Shown: positions 45,401 through 57,400 of the stretch, in pieces
How the letters are laid out: the number at the start of each line of letters is the position of its first letter
How positions within the stretch are numbered: the stretch's first letter is position 1
Assembly (NCBI RefSeq): GCF_028583425.1
Contig: NC_072801.1
Location: 9,196,001-9,260,000, forward strand
DNA: 64,000 nt
DNA from: Eublepharis macularius
Taxonomy: Eukaryota > Chordata > Lepidosauria > Squamata > Eublepharidae
Direction: 5' to 3'
Program-made: the position numbers and the translations under genes
Notes under the pieces: model-generated
Database searches by the model: none
What the model was told of the DNA's origin: nothing
The model's input: only the letters and a program-made list of their open reading frames with translations

Positions 45401-48400
45401 ACCACATATACAGATGTGTTAGTCAACTGGTGTCTTTTTATATCGACCCACTAGCATCTCTGTAGGCATTGTTCAAAAGCGCAATGAAGTAAAGGTCCTC
45501 CTAAGATTATACAGTTATGTTGGTTAAGTAGGAGGCCTTACAATGATCTTTTTTAATCATATTAAACCAGGGGGCAAAGCTTGATTGAGAAATCAGAGAA
45601 GCATCAATTAGGGCATCTTCTCTAAAGACCCAATTGCGAAGATCAAAGCTATTCTCCGAGCGCTGCAATAAATCATCAGGGATAGTATATCTGGCAACGA
45701 CGTAGTTAATAAATTGAAGGCGAGTATTATCTTTGTTATCCAGTAGATAGAAACTAAGTTTACTGTATGAGTCAGGAGTTCTTAGCTGGTTTTCCCCCCA
45801 AAATTTTATAATCATCAGGAGGGCTCGAGCCCTCACTGGAGGGAGTCCCAACTCAGCTCATAAATGGGCAGCCGGTGTCCCTTTAGGGAGTGCCAGAATT
45901 CACCTCATAAAGAGGTTTTGGATTCTTTCTGACTTAGAAGTAATTGATCTTTCCACCCCCAGATCTCAATACCATACAGCAATTGGAAGATAATTTTACT
46001 AACAAAGTTGGCTGTCATTTTATCCCTCAGCAACTCTGTTAGTTTTGCCATTTCCACAATCTCCAACATTTTCATTAACCAGTCATCTACTGTTGGAAGT
46101 TTATTCAATTTCCAGTATTGTGTGTAGACTAATCTTGCAGCCGTTATCATATATCTAATCAAAATTCCAAATGCACTTTCTATTGAATTATCCACTAAGC
46201 TCAATAGGCACATCTCTGGCTTTAATTGTAAGTTACTCTTTAATATTTTTTGCATTGTTAAGTATATTTGTTTCCAATACTTTTTAGCAATGGGGCAGGT
46301 CTACCAGTATGGTAGAAGGAACCTTCATTTTTTTGGCATTTCCAAAATTTATTTGACACCCCATTAAACATCTTAGCTAATTTTTGTGCTGTCGTGTACC
46401 ACCTGTACATCATTTTTATAAAAATTATCTTTCAGATTGTAACAATGTAAATTTTAGACCATAATTCCACATTTTCTCCCACTGCTTCATATGGATATTA
46501 TATCCAACATTTTTAGCCCATTTAATCATGCAGTCCTTCACTTGTTTTTCCAGTTCTATTTTTAACACAAATTTATACATTCTAGATATTAAGTGATCTT
46601 CTTTTGTACATAACTCTTTTTCAAATGTACTAGTTCCATGCCATACATTTTAAGGTCATTTTAAAACCTTTCTGATAGTTGCATATACGCAAACCACTGA
46701 CAATCCAGGCCTTTTTCTTTCAGTTCCTCTCTTGAGTACATTTTTATCCCCTCTTGTGAGAAATTACATAAATCATAATACGTTAGCCACTTATCTTTAT
46801 GTAATATTTCTCTTCTGAATAGTGCCTCATGTGGTAAAAGCCACATTGGTGTTTTTGTTGTTATTCTTGCCTTAAACTTATTCCAGATTTGTATCAGGGT
46901 TTGGCATATACTATGATTCTTAAAGTCTACATTTACTTTGATTTTATTGTACCACAGGTAGCCATGCCACCTATACCTTAAATCATGTCCCTCTAATTCC
47001 AAGAGTCTCCTATTCTTTAATGTTATCCACTAAACAGGCAGCTGCAAAGCCTTTTATTTAATACGTGGTTTTTTTCCTTTGCCATATAAACTTCATTATC
47101 TCTCTTTGCCAAAGCTCTGACTGCTTATCAGAGCTTAAAATTGGGATTGTCTGAAACAAAAACATCAGTCTTGGCAAAACATTCATTTTAATAACGGAAA
47201 TTCTTCCTAACAATGATAGTTGTAATTTCTCCCATCTTTCTAGGTCTTTTTTAATTTAATTCCATACCTTGACATAGTTATTTTGAAATAACATCATGTT
47301 TTTATTTGTCAGTATTACCCCTAAATATTTTACTTTTTTTTTCAATTATAAATTCCGTCATCAACTGACTTTTTTCTTTTTCCTGCATATTCTTTGTTAG
47401 CATCTTTGTTTTTCCTTTGTGAACTTTAACTTCTGTTAACTTTAAATTCTGCTACTTCACCAAATTCCTTTAGACATACCTCTATTCCCTCTAAGGATTT
47501 TTTTTAAGGAGAAGACCAGGTCGTCTGCAAATGCTCTTAGCTTATATGATTCTTTTTTAACTTTAATACCTTCGATCTTACTTTCCTCTCTAATGGCTCT
47601 GTTTAGCACCTCTAGTACCAGTATAAACAGATGGGGTGACAATGGGCAACCTTGTCTTGTTCCCTTTTGAACTTCACATACACTAGTTAGTTCTCCATTA
47701 ACTATTATTTGGGTCTTTTGTATATTAATAGCTCTCACCCAGGTGATAAAATTATCTCCAAAGAGCATTTCTTCCAGGACTTTTATCATCAGTTTCCAGT
47801 TTATATTGTCAAATGCTTTTTCTGCGTCGAGAAAAATCAGCGCTGCTTGTATCTCGTTATGTTTTTCCAAATATTCAATTATATTCAGCACATGTTGTCT
47901 TTTATTTGCCTTTTCGGTAGAAGTCCACTCTGATCTTCTTTAATAAATTCTTGTAGGACCAGTTTCAATCTTCTAGCCAATATTGTGGCAAACAACGTAT
48001 AATCATTGTTTAAAAGTGATATGGGCCTTAGTTTTTCACTTCACTGGGGTCTAGACCTTCTTTCGAGATCAAAGTAATATTAGCTTCTCTCCACGTCTCT
48101 GGTATCTTCCCCTCTTTTATAATTGCATTAATCGTAGATTGGATAGGTAACAATATCTCATCTTGAAATAACTTGTAGTAAGTTACTGTCAATCCATCTG
48201 GACCAGGTGCTTTGAGAGGAGGAGAATGTTATATGCCGCTTTGGGTCTCCACTGTGGAGGGAATTGGGATGTAAACACAGAAAATAATAAAGCTGTTAAG
48301 ATTAAAGGATAGCACATTCTTTACTGAGAATGAAAATGTACAGTATCCCAATGTTGAACTCACACCATTGAAGATAGATCAAGATAGGTAACCATGTTAG

Positions 48401-51400
48401 TTTTTCTGTAGCAGTAGAAAAGAGCAAGAGTCCAGTGGCACCTATAAGATTAACAAAATTGGTGGTAGCATATGTGAGCTGTGGCTCACAAAAGCTCATA
48501 CCCTATCACAAATTTTGTTAGTCTTACAGGTGCTACTGGACTCTTGCTCGCACAATTAAGTTATTTATTATAATTTATGTCTTTTATGGTCGCCTTTCTT
48601 ACTGAGACTCAGGGTGTCAGGATGCTAGCATCTGCCATACCCAGGCAGGAAGGGGTGTGTGGAGGTTCCCACTAAATTGCTCCTAGTGCTGGAAAAGGAG
48701 TCTCAGTGACCTTGGAGGCTTTATTCTCCCCTGTTCACACGGTTCCCAGTGGGGAAGGGTGGGGGAAGAATTCTAGCCTAGGAGGGATATATGTGTCTAT
48801 GCTGTTGTAGTGCCTTATTCTGGACAAAGACCATCATAAGATGACCATTGTAAGATTATGATACTAGACTCGTTCAGTAAAGCTTTACAAATCCTGTGGA
48901 GACTTTCGGAAACATGTCTTGGCAGATCATTACACAAGGTGGATGGCACAGTGTGAGATTAGTACAATCAGTGTCAAGGACATTTCCATAAACAATGCCA
49001 TAGGGTAAAGGAATACAAGTTTACAAAGACATGGCATTAGCAAGAATCCAATACAGAGTTGAAGAAATGCTGAAACAGAACATAAGCAATGCTAGGGCTG
49101 ACATTCGTCAACATGAAACACAGGTAGTACGTAGGAGTACATATTTAAAGCAGCAGATAATATGTAAGGCAACATAGTGGTGAGGTCTATGGTCCTTAAC
49201 TCATTGGCGAAGCATCTGAGACCCCCACTCCCTACAATACAGCCCTCCTATCTGAGTAAAAAGCCTTTTTGGATAATTCAGTTTTGCATTGTTTGCAGAA
49301 AGCCAGGAGATTGGGTGTGCTCCTGACCTCCTCAGGCAGGCTGTTCCACATGGTAGGGGCCACCACAGAGAAAGCCCGTGTATTGGCTGCTGTTGATTTC
49401 ACCCATGTGCAGACTGGCACCTGCAGGAGACCCTGTTCAGATGAGTGAAGCTGCTGTGGAGGAACATAGGGAGGGAGGCGGCCCCAATCAAAAGTGGGGA
49501 GTACCAAGCTCCCCTGGAGGAAATGGCTGCTTTGGAGGATGCAGTCTATGGCATTCTATCCTGCTGAGGACCCTCTCCTCTCCAAACCCCCCTCCCAAAT
49601 CACCAGGAATTTCCCAACCCAGAGTTGGCAACCCTAGGTGGAGGTGTTGCTTTGCATGCAGAAGGCTCCAGGCTCAGCCCCTGGCATCTCCAGTTAAGAC
49701 ATCTCAGGTAGCAAGAGCTGGGCACGACAGAGAACCTGCTGCCAAGCTGAGACAATGCGGAACTGGATGGACAGATGGGATGAAGGAGTGTCACATGTCC
49801 TAACTGTCCAGATGGACAGGCAAATCTGTTTGAATTGGTGCAAATTACCTTAGACTGTGTTACTGACTTCTGAAATATGACAACTTCCAGGAATTCATTA
49901 AACGATGACCTCTTGCTGCCATATCCTCCTTCCCAACATGGCCCCAACCACCACCATCGGTATGTCAGAGACTGTCAACTTCTTGTGCATGGCAACACGA
50001 CACACGAATCCTGGCCCAGCGACAACAGCAGCATCACCCCTCTGGCCACCACACGGGCATTTGTTTCATACTTCCCTCCCAAAGGTCAAAACCAAAGAGA
50101 GGTGTACGGGCATTTCACGGTTGTGAGAGACCCGTTAAGAACATTCTCTGTGTTGGAACCTGGCGGGCAGGGAGGTTGTTGGAACCACACGAGAGCAACC
50201 GTGGAAGAGACTGCCAGACTGGGCAAGTGCCTTGTGGCCCAAAACGGGGGCTACTTTGATGTGGACACTGGGGAGTGCTTTGGGAACATCGTGAGCAACG
50301 GGCAGCTGGTACAGACCTCCACAGGCCTTCAGAATGCTCAGTTCGGCATCCGGCAAGACGGCACACTGGTCTTTGGGTAAGTATTGGCAACTTTTCTCAC
50401 CAGGGGTTCCCTGGATGTATACCCAGGAGGGCTGGTTGGATGCAGTCCCCCAAACACTTTCATCTGGCTGATGGTTTTACTCCCAAGTGTTCGCTAACTG
50501 TAAAAAAAAGATTGTGCATTGTCAACGTTGTATCTCTTTTGTACTTGCTGTGTAGTGTGTGAATGTATCTTGAAGATGTGATCTATAACTGTGAGGCCAT
50601 GAGGGTGGCTGGGAATAATTTGAAAATCTGAGAATATATGGTCGCTATCCTGTCCTTTCTACACTGTACCCAAGGTAGCATATAGCATGGCCACTATATT
50701 GAAAATGCTAAGCAGATTTCCCTGTTAACCTATTACCCATAAAATCAAAATGGGCTGCAAGACGGATGAACATAGTAATGATAACATCAAAATACCAAAT
50801 GGTGGAAAACTAAAACAAGAGGCAGCCAATCAAAAAAAGATGCACTGGTGTTATGTTCTTAATCCCTTCCTGTCTTCAGAATGGATGATCATTGGCCTCT
50901 GGAAGGAGAGAGTTCCAAAGCCTCTGTGTTTTCAGTGATTTTCAGTCTTCTCATGTAGTCATAGACTCATGGAGCTGGAAGGGACCTCCAGGGTCATCTA
51001 GTCCAACTTGCTGCACAATGCAGGAAATGCACAACTACCTCCTCTCCCCCGTCATACCCCCAGTGACCTCTGCTCCATCCCCAGAATCAAAAAGAGTCCA
51101 GCAGCACTTTTAAGACTAACCAACTTTATTGTAGCATAAGCTTTCGAGAATCACAGTTCTCTTCTTCAGATGCCATCCCCAGAAAAACCTCTCCTGGATC
51201 CCTGGCCAAACTGGCCTGGGGAAAATTGCTTCCTGACCCTAAAGTGGCGATCGGCATTACCCTGGGCATGTAAGAACTAAATACTGATGCAACCCTTCCT
51301 GCCTTCACTCTCATGATCTGTGCAGGTTCACAGAATCAGCATTACTGTCAGATGGCCATCTAGCCTCTGCTTAAAAACCTGCAAAGAAGAAGAGCCCACC

Positions 51401-54400
51401 ACCTCCCGAGGAAGCCTGTTCCACTCAGGGACTACTCTGTCAGGAAGTTCTTCCTAATGTTTAACCGAAAACTCTTTTGATTTAACTTCAACCCATTGGT
51501 TCTGGACTGACGTGAAACAAATCCCTGCCATCCTCTATATGGCAGCCCTTTAAGAACACAGTGTTTTTTCCCAAGATTTCTACCCCTTTTTTCTGCCATT
51601 TACGAGAAAGCACTTCACAAATAAGTTCAACACAGTGTTTTCAGGCTCGCTAAATACAGGCTTCCATATGATGATATACCACACTGGGGAAAATTTCCAG
51701 TATAGTATAGTTATTAAAATTCTAGATTATATGGAGACTGGGGTTTGAATGTGTCATGATGCTTGCTAGGTAATCTTGGGCCACTTACTCTCTGTCAGCT
51801 TCACCCACCTCACAAGCTTGCTGCGAGGATAAAATGCATAAATGAGAACCAAGACACCATCCTGAACTCCTCAGGAGGAGGCTAAGATACTACTGTATGA
51901 AATAGCTTCCTTCATGTGATTCTTTGATTGCAGGGCAGCTGTTTCCAAACGCATCACTTCTTTCTTGTCTTTTCCAGGTATCTTTCTGAGGAGGAGGTGT
52001 TAGCTAAAGAGAACCCTTTCGTCCAGCTGGTGAGTGGGGTTGTCTGGCTGGTGCGAAATGGCGAAGTCTATGTGAACCAGAGCCGAGCACTGGAATGTAG
52101 TAAGACACAGAAGTCGGGTAAGTGCCTGCAGCTGCAGTCTCCATCACAGGAGGTCGCAACTGTAAACGAGCCTGCTCTTAAAGAATGTGTTGTTACCTAC
52201 CTCTCCTCTTCATTCAAACCGTTCCTTAGACATTGAAAATGTAAGCTGTCTTTGAAAACGTAAGCTGAATGATGAATGAAGGTGGCATGAAAAGTAGCAA
52301 AAATGGCAGAATATCTAATGTGAATGAGAGAAACCATGCAAATCTGCCTGAAATTACAGCATCCTGCATTTTAATTCTTGGAATTTGGGTCGGTGCAAAA
52401 TATGTAGGTAAAATGTAAGGTTGTGACACATTTAAAAAAAAACCCACCCAGTCAATTGATTGCACAAAGTTAAGTAATTGATTAAATTTCCATAAATTTG
52501 CATCTGAATAAAACCACACCAGGTGATGTATGCATATAGTTGCACCAGTAACCAAGAGGAATTTCCTCCCTTGTGACAGAGAAGGGTTCTAAGCATCTGG
52601 CACCTGTGAGTCTTGTGAATGCTCGTGGTTTTTAAAAATCGACCACCCAGTAAATCCTGGGCATTCTTTTCTTCATTTCATTTTTTTCTTCACTTATACC
52701 TTCTCCTTTTCCCCCAATGAGGATTCAAAGTGGTTTACATTGTTCTCCTCTCCTCCATTTTATCCTCACAACTACCCTGTGAGGTAGGTTAGCCTGAGTG
52801 TGGGTGACTGGCCCAAGGTCACCCAGCAAGCTTCCATGGCAGAGTGAGGATTCTAACCTGGGTCTCCCAGATTTTAGTCTGACAGTAACAACTACACCAC
52901 ACAGTTTCTACAGTTTATAGTTGATTAATCTAACCACATGACAAAGTATAGTAGTGCTATCAAAAACATAGCAGTACCAAGAGATGCAAAGTGAAAATGC
53001 TCTCCTCTGTGCTACCTGGATGGGCAGAGAAGGACTTGTAGGTGTATTGGTGGGTTTCATATAATCATACTACTGGCATGAGCCCAAAGATCACCTTCTG
53101 TGGGCAGGCAAAGAGAATCCAGCCCCCAACGTATGCTAAATAAACTTACGAAGCCCAAATTGCATTGGGCTGCAATGAGAAAACGGAAGCAGTGTGGGAA
53201 ACTGTCCGTAGAACAAAAGACTCCTGATGACAAGGCAGTTCACGTAGCACAAGAGAAGTCAAACCCTGCCATCAGCAACCACACAGTCACTGGCCAACAT
53301 GACCTTGCCTGTAGTACGTTTCTTTTCCTCTGATGGGCAGATAGGGCTCTTGTTTGGGAGGAGGTGTGGAGGAGAAGACAGGTTTTTAAGTTAGTGTTTA
53401 AAAATGAGTATGAAGTTTTGCTAAGCAAAAGAAAAAAAATCCTGCAGATTGACTTATTTTTCTCCCCCATCTGTCCCCCTTCCCCTGGCAGGACCTTTTG
53501 ACATGTTCATCAACACTGTGTCTGCCAGGACAGCCGTGGGACATGACAAAGAAGGGCATTTGGTTTTAATGCATGTGGATGGTCAGACAGACAGGAGGGG
53601 GTAAGTCTGTGTAGCGCCTTAATCCCCTCTCCCCCAATATTTAGTGCATTTTTATCTTTCCCTTCCTACAAGACACTTAAGGCAGGATACATCAATCTCC
53701 TCTCCTCCACACAACAACCCTGCAAGGTTGGTTAGGGTGAGTGAGTGTGAGTGGCCAAGATTACCCAGCAAGCTTCATTTAGGGGAATTTAGTCTTCCTA
53801 GATCTCAGTCCAGCCTTCCATCACTGCACCAAGCTGGTGGTCAAGGTAGCAGGAGGAGAACGAGGGCCACCTGGGTCAAAACCCAGAATCCTCACTGCCA
53901 GAGGTGATCCTGTTCAGGCACCTTGGAAGAGGGATGCTGGGGAATGAGCTCCTCTTTCTGTGTACTGTTCTGGTGGATTACTTTGCCATGCGAGGTTTGT
54001 CTTCTCCTAACATCCTCCATTCTTCGTTGCACAGTCTCAGCCTCTGGGAAATGGCCGACCTTCTGAAGCAGCAGGGCATCGTCAATGCGATCAACATGGA
54101 CGGCGGAGGGTCAGCCACCCTCGTCTTAAATGGGACTCTTTCCAGTTACCCCTCAGATCACTGGTAGGTGTTTGCCAAAGGACAGGTAGATCTCTTACTG
54201 GCTGGTGATGTGGGGTCCCCTTTCTTTAGAGCTGAGGTGATTTTTCTGTGGAGTCATTTAGCTATTTAGCCTGTCTGCCAGCTTCCTTGTTGTGTATTCG
54301 AACAGCACAGCACAAACAGCAGTATTTCAAGACGGGTGGCTGTGTTAGTCTGTCTGTAGCAGTAGAAAAGAGCAAGAATCCAGTAGCGCCCATAAAATTA

Positions 54401-57400
54401 ACAAAATTTGGGGTAGGAAATGAGCTTTCATGAGCCACAGCTCACTTCTTCAGATCTGAGCTGTCTCACACAAAAACTCATGCCCTGCCACAAATTTTGT
54501 TAGCCTTATAGGTGCTACTGGATTCTTGCTTTTCTCTACAGCAGTATTTCAATGAGACAGTGTTGTGTAGTGATTAGAGTGTCAGATTAGGACTGGAGAG
54601 ACCCAAGTTCGAATCCGCACTCTGCCACAGAAACTTGCTTACTTGGGGCCAGTTTCACACTCTCAACATAACCTGCCTCACGGGGTTGTTGTGAGCATAA
54701 AATGGAGGAGAGGAGATTGGTGTAAGTTGCTTTGGGGTCCCACTGGGGAGAAAGCCTGGATACAAAATGAATGAATGAATCCCCCCACAAGAGATCTGCT
54801 CTTGCCCCACACCACTTGTATAAACAAACAGCAAGCGAATCAGACCCTGAAGAATTGTTGGTGGTCTTTAAAGGTGATCGTTGTGCAAAGCATGCATGGA
54901 CTAAAGTGTGGGGGAAGGAGGCACCTTTAACAGACTTATTAAAAACGAAGGGGAAAGACCTGCAAGGGAAAAAGCCTATTGCTAAGTTGAACTGGATGGC
55001 AAAATGTCAAGAGGTGTTTGAAAGTTTTAAAAAGCTGTTAGTTTCTGAACCGGTTCTACAGCATCCAGATGAAAACTGAAAATTTGTAGTGCAAGTGGAT
55101 GCAAGCGACACAGCTGTGGGCAGGGTGCTCTTACAGCCACATGATGAGGGGAGACTGCACCCCTGTGCATACATCTCCAAGAAATTCTCTGAGACTGAAG
55201 GCAATTGGACTGTGTGGGAGAAAGAATCTTTTGCAGTGAATTTAGCCCTTGAAACCTGGAGACATTGGCTAGAGGGAGCTAAAGTGCCTTTTGAAGTATG
55301 GACTGATCACAAAAATTGAGAGGCACTACGCACCCCCGGAGACTGAATGCCAAACAATTAAGGTGGGTGGAATTCTTCTCTAGATGCAACTTCACATTGA
55401 AATACCTCCCCGGGCGATCGAACTTCTTAGCGGATGCCCTTTCATGCATGCCCCAACATGACAGCCAGAGGGAGGAGATGATTGATACAGTTTTTTCACT
55501 CGCTCAATTGGGAGGAGCGGTGACAACATGGAGCCAGGCAGCAAAAATGCAAAGCAACCCAAAACCTGATCTCTCAGAGTGGGGAGAGAGAGTAAAAGAA
55601 GGAGGGGGAAAATATGCCCAAAGCTGAATTGAAACAGGCAGAGGGTGGTCACTGTTATAAGGGAAGCAAACTTTATATCCCAATCAGCTTAAGAAAGGAA
55701 ATCTTGCACCAATGTCATGACTCATGATGCAAAAACCACTGGACGTTTTGGATATCTGAAAACATTACACTTAGTGCAAAGACAGTTTTGGTGGCCAGTG
55801 ATGAGAAAGGACATATCTCAATACATATCCTCCTGCCCAGTGTGCATAATCAAGGAGAGGGAAGCCCCCTGGACTCTTATAACCGTTAGAAACTCCCCCT
55901 AGACCATGGTCTGTAATTTCAATGGACTTTATCGCTGAGCTTCCCCCCTCCAAAGGGCACATGGTTATTCTAGTAGTAGTGGATCTCTTTTCAAAACAGG
56001 TTCATTTTATTCCTTGTACTACGATACCTACAGCGAAAGAATTAGCCAGCCTGTTCCTAAAGCATATAGTAAAATTGCACTAGTTTCCCAATAAGATGAT
56101 CTCCGAGAGGGGCCCACAATTAGTTGCCAACTTCTGGCGGGAGCTTCTTCAACTCGCGGGAATCGAACAAGGAATTAGCTCCACCTATCATCTACAGCCC
56201 GACGGACAGTCCAATCGCACAAATCAGGTGCTAGAACAGTTCCTAAGATGCTATATTAACTACCAACAAGATGATTGGTTGGATTTTCTTGATTTCGCCG
56301 AATATGCGTATAACAAGTCAATACATTCCTCAACCAGAGCTACACCATTTAAAATAGTCCATGGGTATGAAGGAAATGCTCTGCCTTTCACTACAGCCCC
56401 TGAATCCTCACAGGGAGGAGACCTGGAGGATGGTGCACCAAGTTAACTTCCCAATGGGGAATCATTCAAAAGACCTTGGACAAAGCTAAAGAGGATTACA
56501 AAAAATTTGCTGATAAAAACTGCTCAGAGCAGTGGGACCTGAAGCCAGGAGATTTCGTATACATCTCCACCAAAAGCATAAAAGGGGAGCAACCTAGTAA
56601 ACTTGGATGGAGATATCTAGGTCTTTTCCATATAAAGAAAGTAATAAGTAATGTGACTGTAGAAATTGATCTTCCAAAGAACTTAAAACAAATCCATCCT
56701 GTGTTCCACTTCAGTCTTTTAAAGAGGGCTCCCCCGAGAGATCAGTGGCATCCTGAAAAGGGGCCCCCTCACCCCATGTTAGTAGATGGACATGTTCACT
56801 ATGAAGTGGAAGAAATCCTTGACTCTAAGATTAAACACAACAAACTCTTTTACCTGGTCAGGTGGAAAGACTTTGATGATTCGTACAAGGAGTGGGTGGA
56901 AAAATTCCATATGAATGCACCTAGACTGATTCCTAGCTTCCATAAATGCTATCCTAACAAATCTGGCCCTTAGGGAGGGGGGGCATCTTTAGGGAGGCAG
57001 AATGTCATGTATGTCTGTACTCATTCATCCATGCCAATTTTAATTCTGATTCTGAAGCTTAGTTGAGTTAGTGTAAACATGATTCTAATGTGACTTGATT
57101 TCCTGTGGTTAGTGCTCTAACTGTTTCTCAGGCTTTCACAGGTGGTTATCTGTTGGACTCCAATGTTTGTGGCCTTGCATTTTCTCTCAGACTATGATAT
57201 GTCTTTCGTCCTAGCAACGAATCGTGATAGCACAAATATGTAAAATGTTCTCACAAGGAAAGAGGGGCAAAAGATAGTTTAGAATTGGGAGGAGGAGGAA
57301 AAATGGGATGGAAAAGAAATGTTCTTTTCCCACGTTGTCATTCCTGTCAAGCTTCTACTTGAGCTGCTTAGATGCTTGCCTTGCTCCTAAGTAGACCTAT

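Larger units (their letters stand above)
44532..48300 (+). repeat. tRNA-derived SINE split by an L1 insertion
   Basis: The SINE head (44532-44653: ccagtatggtgcagtggtta, B-box-like ttcaagtccccactc, then 'ataaaatggag') continues at 48221-48300 with 'atgccgctttgggtctccac' and its A-rich tail. The two parts join perfectly if the L1 and one copy of GGAGAATGTT are removed. It lies in NAGPA intron 1. Confidence 0.75.
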
